Shown here piece after piece: positions 8,403 through 16,754 of a stretch of DNA of 60,020 bases. Within the stretch, counting starts at the first letter, position 1; each line of letters starts with the position of its first letter. The stretch comes from Clostridiales bacterium (GTDB lineage: Bacteria; Bacillota; Clostridia; Oscillospirales; Oscillospiraceae): positions 1-60,020 of the forward strand of contig JAHZGF010000062.1 in NCBI GenBank assembly GCA_019420945.1. Direction: 5' to 3'. The notes beneath the pieces were generated by a model. That model was not told the DNA's origin. It searched no databases and worked only from the letters and a program-made list of their open reading frames with translations. Made by a program: the position numbers and the translations under genes.

Positions 8403-8450
8403 AAACGGCGGATACGGTGCAAGCGTTGCTGTGCACCGTATCCGCCGTTT
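8403..8450. terminator. Bidirectional terminator between regulator and ubiX
   Basis: A 19-base perfect stem (AAACGGCGGATACGGTGCA and complement) around a 10-base loop sits between two convergent genes. Confidence 0.88.
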
Positions 8451-8477
8451 CCTGTTGTTACACCCGAGGCGCGGACT

Positions 8478-9053
8478 TCAATTTTCTTGGTCTTCCACGC
8501 CGGTCCAGGGCACGAACTTGTCATAGGTGATCCCGAACTGCATCAGAATCTTTCCCACAATGTGGTTGATCTGATCCACAATGGTCTTGGGACCGTTATA
8601 GAATGTGAGCACCGGCGGTACAATCACACAGCCCAGGTCCGCCGCCTCCTTCAGATTGCGCAGATGCACTTTCCCGAAGGGCATCTCCCGGGGCACCAGC
8701 ACCACTTTCCTGCCCTCCTTCAGGCAGACGTCCGCCGCCCGGACAATCAGATTCTCCGCATAGCCGGCGGCGATGCCCGCCAGCGTCTTCATGCTGCAGG
8801 GCATGACAATCATGCCATCCGTCACAAAGGACCCGCTGGACACGCAGGCGGCCATGTTGTGCTCATCATGGACCTCATCTGCCAGGGCCTCCAGCTTTTC
8901 CAGGGGAATTTCGCTTTCCAGCTTCCAGGTAATTCTGGCGCCTTTGCTGACAATCAGGTGTATTTCGCAGCCCTCCACACTTTTCAGCGCCTTGAGCAGA
9001 TAATAGCTCATTTCCACACCGGTGGCACCGGAGACAGCTACTGTAATTCTCAT
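8478..9053 (-). CDS. ubiX: UbiX-type flavin prenyltransferase (BsdB type)
   Basis: 191 residues. Family knowledge: UbiX joins a dimethylallyl group to FMN, making the prenyl-FMN cofactor of UbiD enzymes. Visible motifs: MRITVAVSGATGVEMS (flavin-binding N-terminus), SSGSF, MPCSMKTLAGIA, and VPREMPFGKVHLRN with its conserved Arg and Glu. I chose the second ATG (9053), because AGGAG is seven bases before it and too close to the ATG at 9059. Probably co-transcribed with the MFS gene upstream, although 150 bases lie between. Confidence 0.94.
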   Translation of the reverse strand: MRITVAVSGATGVEMSYYLLKALKSVEGCEIHLIVSKGARITWKLESEIPLEKLEALADEVHDEHNMAACVSSGSFVTDGMIVMPCSMKTLAGIAAGYAENLIVRAADVCLKEGRKVVLVPREMPFGKVHLRNLKEAADLGCVIVPPVLTFYNGPKTIVDQINHIVGKILMQFGITYDKFVPWTGVEDQEN

Positions 9054-9092
9054 AAACATTCTCCTATCAAGAAAGTGATTTTCACAGAAATC

Positions 9093-9169
9093 GGCAGAAG
9101 CGCCGGATCAAAATGGCGTCGGTATCTTCCGCAGCTCTACTTCAGCCAATGAATGCCGACCCTTCTGCC
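9093..9169 (-). other. Potential RNA stem between MFS gene and ubiX
   Basis: The 150-base spacer has no gene. Two nested complementary pairs are visible: GGCAGAAG (9093-9100) with 9162-9169, and GTCGGTAT (9118-9125) with 9153-9160. This could be a processing or stability element in the MFS-ubiX mRNA. Confidence 0.3.
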
Positions 9170-9208
9170 AATTTCCCGGGAGGACGTCCTTTGTTCCAAT
9201 CGACCGGA

Positions 9209-10426
9209 TTACTCGTTGATCTTGGCCAGCTCAGCACTCTGCTTCTTGGTGCAGGTCATAAAGATAAAAGCGATCACAAGCATGATAATGAAGGATCCGG
9301 ACACGGACATCAGCGCAGCGCTGGCGCTGGAGCCGAACATGGCCTGAACCACCGACAGATACAGGGTGCCAAAGAATTGTCCGCCGTAAGTACTGGCCGT
9401 GATATAAGTGATGGCGTCGCTCTTTCTGGACTTGGGGGCCACAAAGGAGATTCTTGCCACCAGATAGGGGTTGATGGTGCCCACAGAACCCAGGCCGCAC
9501 AGATAGGAGCCAATGAAGGCCACCACCAGCACAGGCGCAGAGGCCAGGACAAAATATCCCACCGCCGCACAGACTGCGGAAATGCAGAGCATCCAGCGTC
9601 CGAACTTCTGATACAGCCGGCCAAAGGTGAGGCCGCCGGTAAAGGTGCCCAGGGTGGCGCAGGCAGAGACCCAGCCGGTCTCCACGGAGCCGCCAAATCC
9701 CCGCTCCTGGACCAGCTGACCGGTTTTGACCTGAATCACAGAACAGATGATAAAAGAGAAGAAACCGGCGATGATCAGCGCCCAGACAAATTTGTTCAGC
9801 GGTTCCTTCTTTTCGCCGGGAGCCGCAGTGGCCTTGAAGTCCTCCGGAGGCAGATGGGGGACAAAGATACCCACCAGGATGATGACCACGATGGCAAACA
9901 CGGGGTACAGCAGCAGGGCAAATCTCCAGTTGACTGCGGCCACATAGCCCAGGCTGATGGAGATCAGCAGAGAGATCACACCGCCCACCATGGAAATGTA
10001 GCCAATCAGGCTGGCCCGCTTCTCGCCGTCATACAGCTTGGCCACAATGGCCTTGGGCTGGGGCAGCGCGATGCCAAGGCCAAAGCCCATGCAGGCCCGC
10101 ACAACGATAAACAGGATGTAGTGATCAATGAACATCAGCAGCAGCCCAAAGAATCCGTACAGCCCCCAACCGAACATGGTCAGAGTTTTCTGACTGAACT
10201 TGGATTTCAGGAAACCGCCGCCGAACACCGCTGGGATCATAAACAGCGACGGCAACGTCTGAAGCAGAGAAACCTGGGTGCTCTGCATTCCCATAGGGGC
10301 AAAATGGCTGGCCACGCTCTCAATGATGACAATAAAGGATGAGGTGTTGGTGTTAAAAATACAGGCAGCCAAAATCAGGGCCAACGCCTGCATAAAACCT
10401 CCGTTTTGTTTCTGTTTCAATTCCAT
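9209..10426 (-). CDS. MFS transporter, putative aromatic acid carrier
   Basis: A 405-residue, 12-helix major facilitator protein with a hydrophilic loop in the middle (about 195-215, LPPEDFKATAAPGEKKEP) as expected between the two six-helix halves. A motif A-like loop and the motif GLGIALPQPKA are visible. Substrate inferred from context: with UbiD, UbiX and a catabolic regulator it may import the acid or export the decarboxylated phenol. The start is ATG 10426 with AAGGA seven bases before; an in-frame TTG further upstream has no ribosome site. Its promoter matches that of ubiD. Confidence 0.9.
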   Translation of the reverse strand: MELKQKQNGGFMQALALILAACIFNTNTSSFIVIIESVASHFAPMGMQSTQVSLLQTLPSLFMIPAVFGGGFLKSKFSQKTLTMFGWGLYGFFGLLLMFIDHYILFIVVRACMGFGLGIALPQPKAIVAKLYDGEKRASLIGYISMVGGVISLLISISLGYVAAVNWRFALLLYPVFAIVVIILVGIFVPHLPPEDFKATAAPGEKKEPLNKFVWALIIAGFFSFIICSVIQVKTGQLVQERGFGGSVETGWVSACATLGTFTGGLTFGRLYQKFGRWMLCISAVCAAVGYFVLASAPVLVVAFIGSYLCGLGSVGTINPYLVARISFVAPKSRKSDAITYITASTYGGQFFGTLYLSVVQAMFGSSASAALMSVSGSFIIMLVIAFIFMTCTKKQSAELAKINE

Positions 10427-10593
10427 TTCTTGTCCTTCTTTCTGCAACTTACTTCTACCTTACCAAATGCAGCTGGTCCAAACTTCACCTCTTCCCTCCG
10501 GCCACACGGCTTTCCCGTTTTCTTTTTCCGCGTGCTCTAGGTGTGCATTTTCCGCACATATTAGTGGCATTTCCCTGTAAACTTGATAGTTTT

Positions 10594-10680
10594 ATTATAA
10601 AATTCGCCATTATACCGGTCAATGTGCGAACCGTTTCATGCTTTCAGAATAAACCGGGCACGAATGTGCAGCCTGCACAC
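10594..10680 (-). promoter_or_regulatory. Regulated promoter of the MFS-ubiX operon
   Basis: On the minus strand TTGACC (10617-10622), 17 bases, TATAAT (10594-10599). Upstream of it the palindrome TGTGCAGCCTGCACA (10665-10679) sits 52 bases from the CGCACATTGACC block, the same distance as in front of ubiD. Further TGTGCA-like half-sites follow the start point (10541-10558). The palindrome also lies about 40 bases upstream of the divergent lpdD-idi promoter, so one bound regulator could serve both. Confidence 0.8.
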
Positions 10681-10720
10681 TGACAGGCGTTGATAGGGAA
10701 AAAGTCTGTCGCAATTTGCA

Positions 10721-10749
10721 TTGAAAATCTGCTGTCCCCTGTATAAAAT
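10721..10749 (+). promoter_or_regulatory. Promoter of the lpdD-like/idi operon
   Basis: TTGAAA (10721-10726) and TAAAAT (10744-10749) at 17-base spacing, 33 bases before the chaperone start, divergent from the MFS promoter. Confidence 0.6.
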
Positions 10750-10782
10750 GAAAAGTACATTCCAGAAAGGATGCGAGGCATC

Positions 10783-11175
10783 ATGCAGATTGAAGTCCAC
10801 AGCGGCAAGGACAGATGCCGGATCTCCCTTGTCCTGCATTGCACCGCAGGCCGGGGGCTATGCGGTTTTCTCACCGGAGGTACCGCCCATGTGGGGGCGG
10901 TGGCCTATGCGGTTCCGAGGCCCAAATCCAGCGGAGACGGCATAACAGCGGATATCAGCAGTATCTGCGGGCCGGGACACAAGGATATTTACGCGGTCCA
11001 AAAGGTAGCGGAACGGATCTGCCTGAAGGTCCAGGAGACCGTCTGCATCTGCGCCGGCATCCACATTGACCACGCCAGCCAGGATGAGATCCAGCAGATT
11101 ATGACGCTCTGTCTGGAGGCGGCGGATCAGGCGGTGGATCAATACAGAGCGTTACAGGAGGAAAACCATGTCTGA
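10783..11175 (+). CDS. LpdD-like prenylated-FMN chaperone
   Basis: 130 residues. The motifs GGTAHVGAVAYAVP (about 37-50), GPGHKD (about 66-71) and CAGIHIDHASQDEIQQI (about 91-107) resemble the LpdD family, small proteins from gallate decarboxylase loci reported to bind or deliver prenyl-FMN. This match is from memory of the family pattern. Start at ATG 10783, behind GCGAGG; an ATG at 10771 has no room for a ribosome site. Its end overlaps the idi start by eight bases, so the two are translated together. Confidence 0.75.
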   Translation: MQIEVHSGKDRCRISLVLHCTAGRGLCGFLTGGTAHVGAVAYAVPRPKSSGDGITADISSICGPGHKDIYAVQKVAERICLKVQETVCICAGIHIDHASQDEIQQIMTLCLEAADQAVDQYRALQEENHV

Positions 11176-11674
11176 CATGCTTATTTGTGTCGATGCCCTG
11201 GATCGGCAGATCGGCGCCGCGGACAAGCAGCGCTGCCACAGAGAAGGGTTGCTGCACCGGGCTTTTTCCATCTTTCTAGTGGACGGCAGCCGGCTGCTGC
11301 TGCAGCGCCGGGCTCTGCACAAATATCATTCCGGCGGACTCTGGGCCAATTCCTGCTGCTCTCATCCCAGAGACGGTGAAGCCCTGCAGGATGCCGTCCA
11401 GCGGCGCCTGTTTGAGGAGCTGGGGGTCCATTGCCCTTGCTCGGAAGTGGGCAGCTTTGTCTACCGCCACTGTTTCTCCCCGGAGCTCTATGAATATGAG
11501 TATGACCATGTATTTGTGGGCAGCTTTCAGGGTACAGTCTTTCCCAATCCCGAGGAGATCATGGAGACCAGATGGTTTGAACGAGAGGAACTGCTGCGGC
11601 TCATGAATGAACAACCGGATCAGTTTGCCTCCTGGTTTATCACCGCCCTGCCTATGGTTCTGAAGTGCCTCTAA
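11168..11674 (+). CDS. idi: Isopentenyl-diphosphate delta-isomerase, type 1 (Nudix)
   Basis: 168 residues. Interconverts isopentenyl and dimethylallyl diphosphate. Type 1 marks are present: HRAFSIFL near residue 31, NSCCSHPRDGE with the catalytic Cys near 67, the Nudix-like helix RRLFEELG near 83, and YEYEYDHVF with the catalytic Glu near 116. AGGAGG precedes the ATG. Placement directly behind the prenyl-FMN chaperone gene suggests its job is to supply the dimethylallyl donor for UbiX rather than general isoprenoid synthesis (inference). A general housekeeping role remains possible. Confidence 0.93.
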   Translation: MSDMLICVDALDRQIGAADKQRCHREGLLHRAFSIFLVDGSRLLLQRRALHKYHSGGLWANSCCSHPRDGEALQDAVQRRLFEELGVHCPCSEVGSFVYRHCFSPELYEYEYDHVFVGSFQGTVFPNPEEIMETRWFEREELLRLMNEQPDQFASWFITALPMVLKCL

Positions 11675-11691
11675 TTTTTCGCCTTTCATAG

Positions 11692-11736
11692 AAAAGAACC
11701 GCTGATTTCCTGAGAAATCAGCGGTTCTTTTCACTC
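11692..11736 (+). terminator. Terminator of lpdD-like/idi operon
   Basis: An 18-base perfect stem with a four-base loop and flanking A and T runs, 18 bases after the idi stop. Confidence 0.95.
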
Positions 11737-11913
11737 TGTAACAGCGCTATCGAAAAAAGTCCGTCTCTCCTGACAGCGGGTTTCAAGGGGTGTCAAAACA
11801 GGACCTGTTCCGTCGAAAAAAGAAAAAATAAAAAAATTGAAAATACCCCTTGCATTTTCTTTCAGACTGTGCTAATATATTTCCTGTCGCTGAGAGGCGC
11901 AACAAAATAGCAT

Positions 11914-11990
11914 CCGGGTGTGGCGAAGTTTGGTATCGCGCTTGAATGGGGTTCAAGAGGCCTTGAGTTCGAATCTCAACACTCGGACCA
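11914..11990 (+). tRNA. tRNA-Pro (GGG)
   Basis: A 77-base cloverleaf with encoded CCA. Acceptor CCGGGTG pairs with CACTCGG, D-stem GCGA with TCGC, anticodon stem CTTGA with TCAAG around ATGGGGT (anticodon GGG, G37 as expected for Pro), T-stem TTGAG with CTCAA. Confidence 0.96.
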
Positions 11991-11995
11991 CGAAA

Positions 11996-12031
11996 AACGC
12001 TTGAAATCATAAAGATTTCAAGCGTTTTTTC
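11996..12031 (+). terminator. Terminator of tRNA-Pro
   Basis: AACGCTTGAAATC, five-base loop, perfect complement and T-run, directly after the tRNA. Confidence 0.95.
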
Positions 12032-12043
12032 TTTTGCTGCCAC

Positions 12044-12084
12044 AACATCCAGGCGCCCCAAATTTATTGGGGCGCCTGGATGTT
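12044..12084 (-). terminator. Hairpin at the end of the NlpC/P60-like gene
   Basis: An 18-base perfect inverted repeat (AACATCCAGGCGCCCCAA and complement) around a five-base loop. It overlaps the stop codon of the leftward gene and lacks a clear T-run on that strand. Confidence 0.6.
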
Positions 12085-13363
12085 ATTTAGCGGGGCTGTT
12101 TGGATAGAGGAGCCGCAAAATCTCCTCCGCTCCCATGGTTTGTATCCCCTCCAGGTCCCCTAGTCCCCGGTCGTCCAAATACCACCGGAAGCGGCCGGCA
12201 CTTTCCGTCCCCGCCCAGTCGGTATAAAGCCCAAAGGGTTTCCAGACCGGCTCATAGCGCCGGCTCCAGGCAGGATACCAATGCTCCATGTAGCGCCGGG
12301 CCAGAGCCAGGGCCTGACAGCCCGGCCCCTCTCCTACCCCCGAGAGTTGGACCCCTCCGCCGGGGCAGCCGATCCGGCTGTGGGACGGAGTAGAGTGGAG
12401 AATCACTAGGCTGCCGTCCCGGCATCTGCCCAGGCACAGCCAGACGTGGCCCCGGATGCTGACAATATCTCCAGGCAGGAATGCCTTGGGTTCTCTGGCC
12501 GGACGGCTCCAGGTGCCCACTCCCCATTCCTCCGCCAGGCGCCGGGCCATATGTGCAGCCGGGCCCACAAAGCCCCCGGAGTTGGGCCCCAGCACTTGCC
12601 ATAGAACCCAGCCCAGGTAACCGGAGCAGTCCGCACCGGCGTAGTAATACTGGTTATAATTCCCCCTGGGATACCAGTCGGGCCCTCCATCCTGCCGGCG
12701 ATAGCAATAGTTGGCACCCTGTTCCCGGAAAAAAGCGCCCCAACTGGCGGGCACCCCCAAGGTCATTGCCTGCGGCGCAGAGCCATCGTCTTGCCAGTTC
12801 CAGCCTCCACCGTAGACATAGAGGGTTTTGCCCACCGGCTGGAGGGCAGCACTGAGCAGATTTTTCAGGGTGCGCAGGCCCGGGCTGTAAGGCACAGGGC
12901 TTTGATAGGGCTGGGGACGCTGGGCCAGCTCCACCCAGGTTGCCGGGTTACCGTAGAGTCTGACCCAATCTCCCGGCTTCGGGTGAGCTCGCTCCACCCG
13001 CGTTCCTCCTGGCCGGGATATCATTCGGTAGGCCATCACTCCCCTGACCAGAGGATAGGGCACATTTCCCATTTGAAGTCTGCCGGGAACCAGTGCGGTC
13101 AGCTCTCCTTCTGCCGTGGGATACTGCTCCTCCGCTCTCAGGATCATATCTCCTCTCACCAGCAGCCGGTAATGGTGACCCTCCATCAGCATGTTTTGCA
13201 CCGGATAGCTGCCGTCCAGGTTGGCAATGCGGTAGCATTTCTCCTCACTGTTCTGAAAAAAACGGTAGCCCAACCGATCCCGCTCCCGGGCAGCTTCGGT
13301 GCCATAGCCCGCTATCCCCAGATAAATGGCCTTCCGCCAGAATACATCGTGCTTTACCGCCAT
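12083..13363 (-). CDS. NlpC/P60-like cell wall endopeptidase
   Basis: 426 residues. The C-terminal third looks like a cysteine peptidase of the NlpC/P60 group: catalytic Cys in GADCSGYLGW (C246) and His in SIRGHVWLCLG (H306), each followed by the usual hydrophobic run. Family members cut peptidoglycan stem peptides. The N-terminal half (about 1-160) resembles SH3-like substrate-binding segments, but I do not recognise it firmly. No signal peptide is visible, which is odd for a wall enzyme; it may use another route or act on incoming muropeptides. Strong ribosome site (AGGGGGGAG) before the ATG. Confidence 0.75.
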   Translation of the reverse strand: MAVKHDVFWRKAIYLGIAGYGTEAARERDRLGYRFFQNSEEKCYRIANLDGSYPVQNMLMEGHHYRLLVRGDMILRAEEQYPTAEGELTALVPGRLQMGNVPYPLVRGVMAYRMISRPGGTRVERAHPKPGDWVRLYGNPATWVELAQRPQPYQSPVPYSPGLRTLKNLLSAALQPVGKTLYVYGGGWNWQDDGSAPQAMTLGVPASWGAFFREQGANYCYRRQDGGPDWYPRGNYNQYYYAGADCSGYLGWVLWQVLGPNSGGFVGPAAHMARRLAEEWGVGTWSRPAREPKAFLPGDIVSIRGHVWLCLGRCRDGSLVILHSTPSHSRIGCPGGGVQLSGVGEGPGCQALALARRYMEHWYPAWSRRYEPVWKPFGLYTDWAGTESAGRFRWYLDDRGLGDLEGIQTMGAEEILRLLYPNSPAK

Positions 13364-13422
13364 GTCACTCCCCCCTGTCAGGCAATTCTATGCCGGAGGC
13401 CGTGTGAACATGTGGACAAGGA

Positions 13423-13454
13423 AGGGCGCGGAACCTTTTTGGGTTCCGCGCCCT
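13423..13454 (-). terminator. Hairpin downstream of the large membrane protein gene
   Basis: AGGGCGCGGAACC and perfect complement around a six-base loop, 13 bases past the stop of the leftward gene at 13467. The T-run is weak. Confidence 0.6.
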
Positions 13455-13466
13455 GAGCAAACTTGG

Positions 13467-15134
13467 TTATTCGATTTTGGTGGCCTTCAAAATGCTGTCC
13501 TGACCGGGATAATAGGTGATAGTCACCTGATCTCCCACGTTGAAGATAACGGCCTCCTGGCAGTCAGAGGCGGAGACAGCGTAGTAGGGACCCTCTCCCA
13601 GGGAGAAGTAGAAGATGGTGTTGCCCTCCACCACGGCGCTGCGGATCTCGGTAATGGCGCCGGAAATCGTCTTAGTCTCCTCCGGCTCCTCCTCCACCGT
13701 GGGATCGGTGACCTGAATGCCATTATCAATGAGCAGCTGCTCATAATTCTGCTGGCACTGAGCCACAGATGTGCCGGTGGCGGTAATCTGATAGTCCGCC
13801 ACATTGACCATGGCGTACATCTTCACCAGATCCGCAGAGTCCTTCAGGGACATGAAGTAGGTGGGCTGATCGGAGATATTCAGCAGAATCGGGAAGGTGG
13901 CAGTGTAGTTCAGATGCTGCACCGCGCCCTGGGCCGAGGACATGGCGGAATATTCCGTGGCACCGGAGACATTGTAGTAACGGGCCTCCTTGGTGCGCTG
14001 GTTGATCAGAATGAAGCCCACGTTGGACTGATCCCCGCCGGCAGAGGTGACGCCGGTGTAGAGATAAACATCATCGTTCAAGGCGATATAGTTATAGCCC
14101 TCGGTGGTGGTGGTGATGCCCTTCTGGCCCAGCCAGGAGTTGATCCAGCCGTTGACATACTTACCGTGGTAGTTATACTGATTCACCAGCAGGTCGGCGG
14201 AATACACCCGGTCCACCCAGCTGGGAACCTCCTCATAATACTGGCTCTCACCGGTGATGGCGTTGACCAGCACGGCCCCCTGGTTATCGGTGCCCCCAAA
14301 GAGGCCGATGCGGCGAACCACCCGGGAGCAAATCCACCAGGGAGTGCCCTCCTCGTCAATCTCAAAGTTCACATCCCCGAACATCATAGTGGGATAGCGG
14401 AACCGAAGCAAACGGTACAGGTTGCGGCCGAAGTGCTCGCCGGTGGTATACTTAATGCCCTCATCCAGCTGCACCAGGTCCGCCTCCTGGGTCACCATGT
14501 TGACGATGATATAGCCCGGCAGGCCCTCGCTGCGGTTATTGAACCACTTGATGATATTGCCGTAGACCAGCGGAGCCACCCGAACCGGCTGGCCCTGGTA
14601 GTTGATCTGGGAGTACTCACTGTCGGAAATCTCGAACTGGGACACCAGATTGCTGTCGGTACCCAAGCTGCCCAGAGCCCGGCGGCCCAACTGGACGCTG
14701 GAATCCTTGTCCAGCATGGGAATCTCACTGTAAGAGATCTCCGCCACATCCTGGGCAAAGTCACCGTTCTGAACGTCCAGCAAGTTATAATAACTTTTGG
14801 CGTGGAAGATGGGGGCGGAGATCACACTGCCCACCAGGCAGACCACAATGATGACTCCCACCAGAATGAGAGGCACCTTGCAGTTGGCTTTAAGCATTTT
14901 GGGCAGTTCTGTCACATTCTCCCGGCGCACCCGGCTGCCGGTGCAGATCAACATGACCACCATGTAGACCACCAGCAGTACGAGCAGGAAGGTCCAGAAA
15001 TCCGGGGACTGAAGGTTCAGCGCCGGCAGCGACACATAAAAGTAGATGGCGCCGAAAATCGCAGTGACCAGCAGGCTGATGAGAATGCCTTTCAGCGAGC
15101 CCGATCCTCCGGAAGTTTTTTTTGCTTTTTCCAT
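13467..15134 (-). CDS. Membrane protein with large extracytoplasmic domain, unknown function
   Basis: 555 residues. Three hydrophobic segments occupy the first 110 residues (about 14-36, 46-64 and 87-107), followed by about 440 soluble residues rich in Tyr, Asn and Asp, presumably outside the membrane. A Glu-rich hinge (DPTVEEEPEETK, about 475) separates a small C-terminal beta-rich domain (about 485-555), OB-fold-like in appearance. No catalytic motif or family recognised. Monocistronic. It is the last host gene before the prophage, whose left end may lie in its promoter region. Confidence 0.7.
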   Translation of the reverse strand: MEKAKKTSGGSGSLKGILISLLVTAIFGAIYFYVSLPALNLQSPDFWTFLLVLLVVYMVVMLICTGSRVRRENVTELPKMLKANCKVPLILVGVIIVVCLVGSVISAPIFHAKSYYNLLDVQNGDFAQDVAEISYSEIPMLDKDSSVQLGRRALGSLGTDSNLVSQFEISDSEYSQINYQGQPVRVAPLVYGNIIKWFNNRSEGLPGYIIVNMVTQEADLVQLDEGIKYTTGEHFGRNLYRLLRFRYPTMMFGDVNFEIDEEGTPWWICSRVVRRIGLFGGTDNQGAVLVNAITGESQYYEEVPSWVDRVYSADLLVNQYNYHGKYVNGWINSWLGQKGITTTTEGYNYIALNDDVYLYTGVTSAGGDQSNVGFILINQRTKEARYYNVSGATEYSAMSSAQGAVQHLNYTATFPILLNISDQPTYFMSLKDSADLVKMYAMVNVADYQITATGTSVAQCQQNYEQLLIDNGIQVTDPTVEEEPEETKTISGAITEIRSAVVEGNTIFYFSLGEGPYYAVSASDCQEAVIFNVGDQVTITYYPGQDSILKATKIE

Positions 15135-15370
15135 TTTGACAACTCCTTATTGGGTATGCTCTTGTTTGTCTATTCCTGTTCAGATTAGCACAGATGGTTC
15201 CGCAGCACAATAAAAGAATGATTAAAATTTTTATGACAAAATATACATTTCGGAACATTTAAACTACAAATCTCCAAAAAATCCGCCGAAAAACCAGGCA
15301 AAAAGAAACATTTAATCTTTTTAAAATATTGTGCGTTGTTGCTGTGTTGTGACTTTAATTTTGTATGAAT

Positions 15371-15415
15371 AAAAAATTGGGGTGCCACTGCCGATAAGGC
15401 AGGCACCCCAATTTT
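15371..15415. terminator. Terminator at the left end of the prophage
   Basis: GGGGTGCC and CTGCC pair with their complements around GATAA to form a long stem flanked by A and T runs on both sides, so it can act in both directions. It ends the leftward gene at 15429. Confidence 0.85.
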
Positions 15416-15428
15416 ACGCATTTACTTG

Positions 15429-15752
15429 TCAAAAGCCTTCAGATTCCATCCATTCATTGATCTCCTCAGTCAATCCATCAACGATGTCCCAGAAGTCCCT
15501 GCTATCGGATTGCTCTACGTCGGCGATCTCATCCCAAGCCTCGTCAGCATTCTCGTGGCGTTCCATGATCGCATCAACGAATGGGGCATTCCAGGAAAAG
15601 ACCTTAGCGAACTTTGCGCTCTGCACAGAAGGAATCATCTCTCCTGTCAGCTCGTCGAAATGGATATAGTAGCGGAAAGAGTCTCCATCATGATCCAGGG
15701 ACTGGCGATTTCTCAGGTGGGCCGCGACTTCTTCTCTAGCAATCTTTTTCAT
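15429..15752 (-). CDS. Hypothetical acidic phage protein
   Basis: 107 residues, strongly acidic in the C-terminal half (DEAWDEIADVEQSDSRDFWD). No family recognised. A clear ribosome site (GGAGGAATGA) precedes the ATG. Last gene of the leftward block starting at 18082. Confidence 0.6.
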   Translation of the reverse strand: MKKIAREEVAAHLRNRQSLDHDGDSFRYYIHFDELTGEMIPSVQSAKFAKVFSWNAPFVDAIMERHENADEAWDEIADVEQSDSRDFWDIVDGLTEEINEWMESEGF

Positions 15753-15807
15753 CGTTCATTCCTCCAATATTTTTTATCATCATACAATGGATAGCATATT
15801 TTGTAAA

Positions 15808-16269
15808 TCACTTAATGCACATTTCCGCCACAATCCCGGGATGGGATTTTACATACTCCCTATATGCTGCAATGGCCTCCCAGCGTTTGGCCCCAGGGTA
15901 GCTTTCCCTGGTCTCTACGACTTCCGCACCGGTGTTCAGATCACGGCGGAAGGTGGACAGCACATAGAACACTTTGTTTCCACGGTAATCCCGCTCACGT
16001 TTGAGCCGGACACCGGGAACCGTGGGCGCCGTTGCCAGGTAGGCATACCGCTCAGCGCAGGCGATCCGGTAGGCCTCCAGGCCCTCCAGAAGCTCGGTCA
16101 ATCGTTCGATATACTGAGCGGCTGACTGGTCTTGCCTCTGCAGCCTGTCCATCTCCTGGACCGTCTCCGGGGCCATGAGATAAATATTCACCGTCTGATT
16201 GACTTCCTCTTGCTTCCGCCCGTATCGCTCAAACAGGCGATCAAGGGCGGCTTTTTGCTTTTCGGTCAT
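15808..16269 (-). CDS. Hypothetical phage protein
   Basis: 153 residues, helical N-terminal half (about 1-90) and a more beta-like C-terminal half. Arg-rich and soluble. No family recognised. Lies in the leftward accessory block. Confidence 0.6.
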   Translation of the reverse strand: MTEKQKAALDRLFERYGRKQEEVNQTVNIYLMAPETVQEMDRLQRQDQSAAQYIERLTELLEGLEAYRIACAERYAYLATAPTVPGVRLKRERDYRGNKVFYVLSTFRRDLNTGAEVVETRESYPGAKRWEAIAAYREYVKSHPGIVAEMCIK

Positions 16270-16344
16270 GTCGTTATACTCCTCTCAGGGAATGGCTTCC
16301 CACGACCGCCACAATGGCGGTTTCGGCCGGTTGCCGTCCGGCTC

Positions 16345-16737
16345 TCATCGGGTGGGGACTGTTCCGGGGTCCAGTCTATAAGCAAGGTCAATCAGGCGTC
16401 GCCGGATCTCAAGGCTTTTGCTTTTCCGGAGCGTTTCACGGATCCCTTTCGGGGTAAGCGTCAACCCTATTTCGATCAGGGCATTTTCTGCCGACTTCAG
16501 GGCTTCGGCACACCGGTCAAGATCTTCTGATAGCTCAACCGCTCTTGGGTCTGCGTCGAAAAGATCACAAGCCAGATCAAAGTCGTCGTCCTTCTCAATG
16601 CTGAAAATTTCATCCGCTTCAATCCCAAGGCGACGAAGAAATTCGGCCTCGTAGTGGGTTAGGCGTTCTTGAGCTGCGTCATTCGCTGCCTTTGCAATGG
16701 CGTATTCACGCTGCATTGCTGCAAGTACTGTAAACAT
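16345..16737 (-). CDS. Hypothetical helical phage protein
   Basis: 130 residues, almost entirely predicted helix with an acidic centre (SIEKDDDFDLACDLFDADP). Soluble, no known motif. Confidence 0.6.
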   Translation of the reverse strand: MFTVLAAMQREYAIAKAANDAAQERLTHYEAEFLRRLGIEADEIFSIEKDDDFDLACDLFDADPRAVELSEDLDRCAEALKSAENALIEIGLTLTPKGIRETLRKSKSLEIRRRLIDLAYRLDPGTVPTR

Positions 16738-16754
16738 GTTAGATTACCTCCTTA

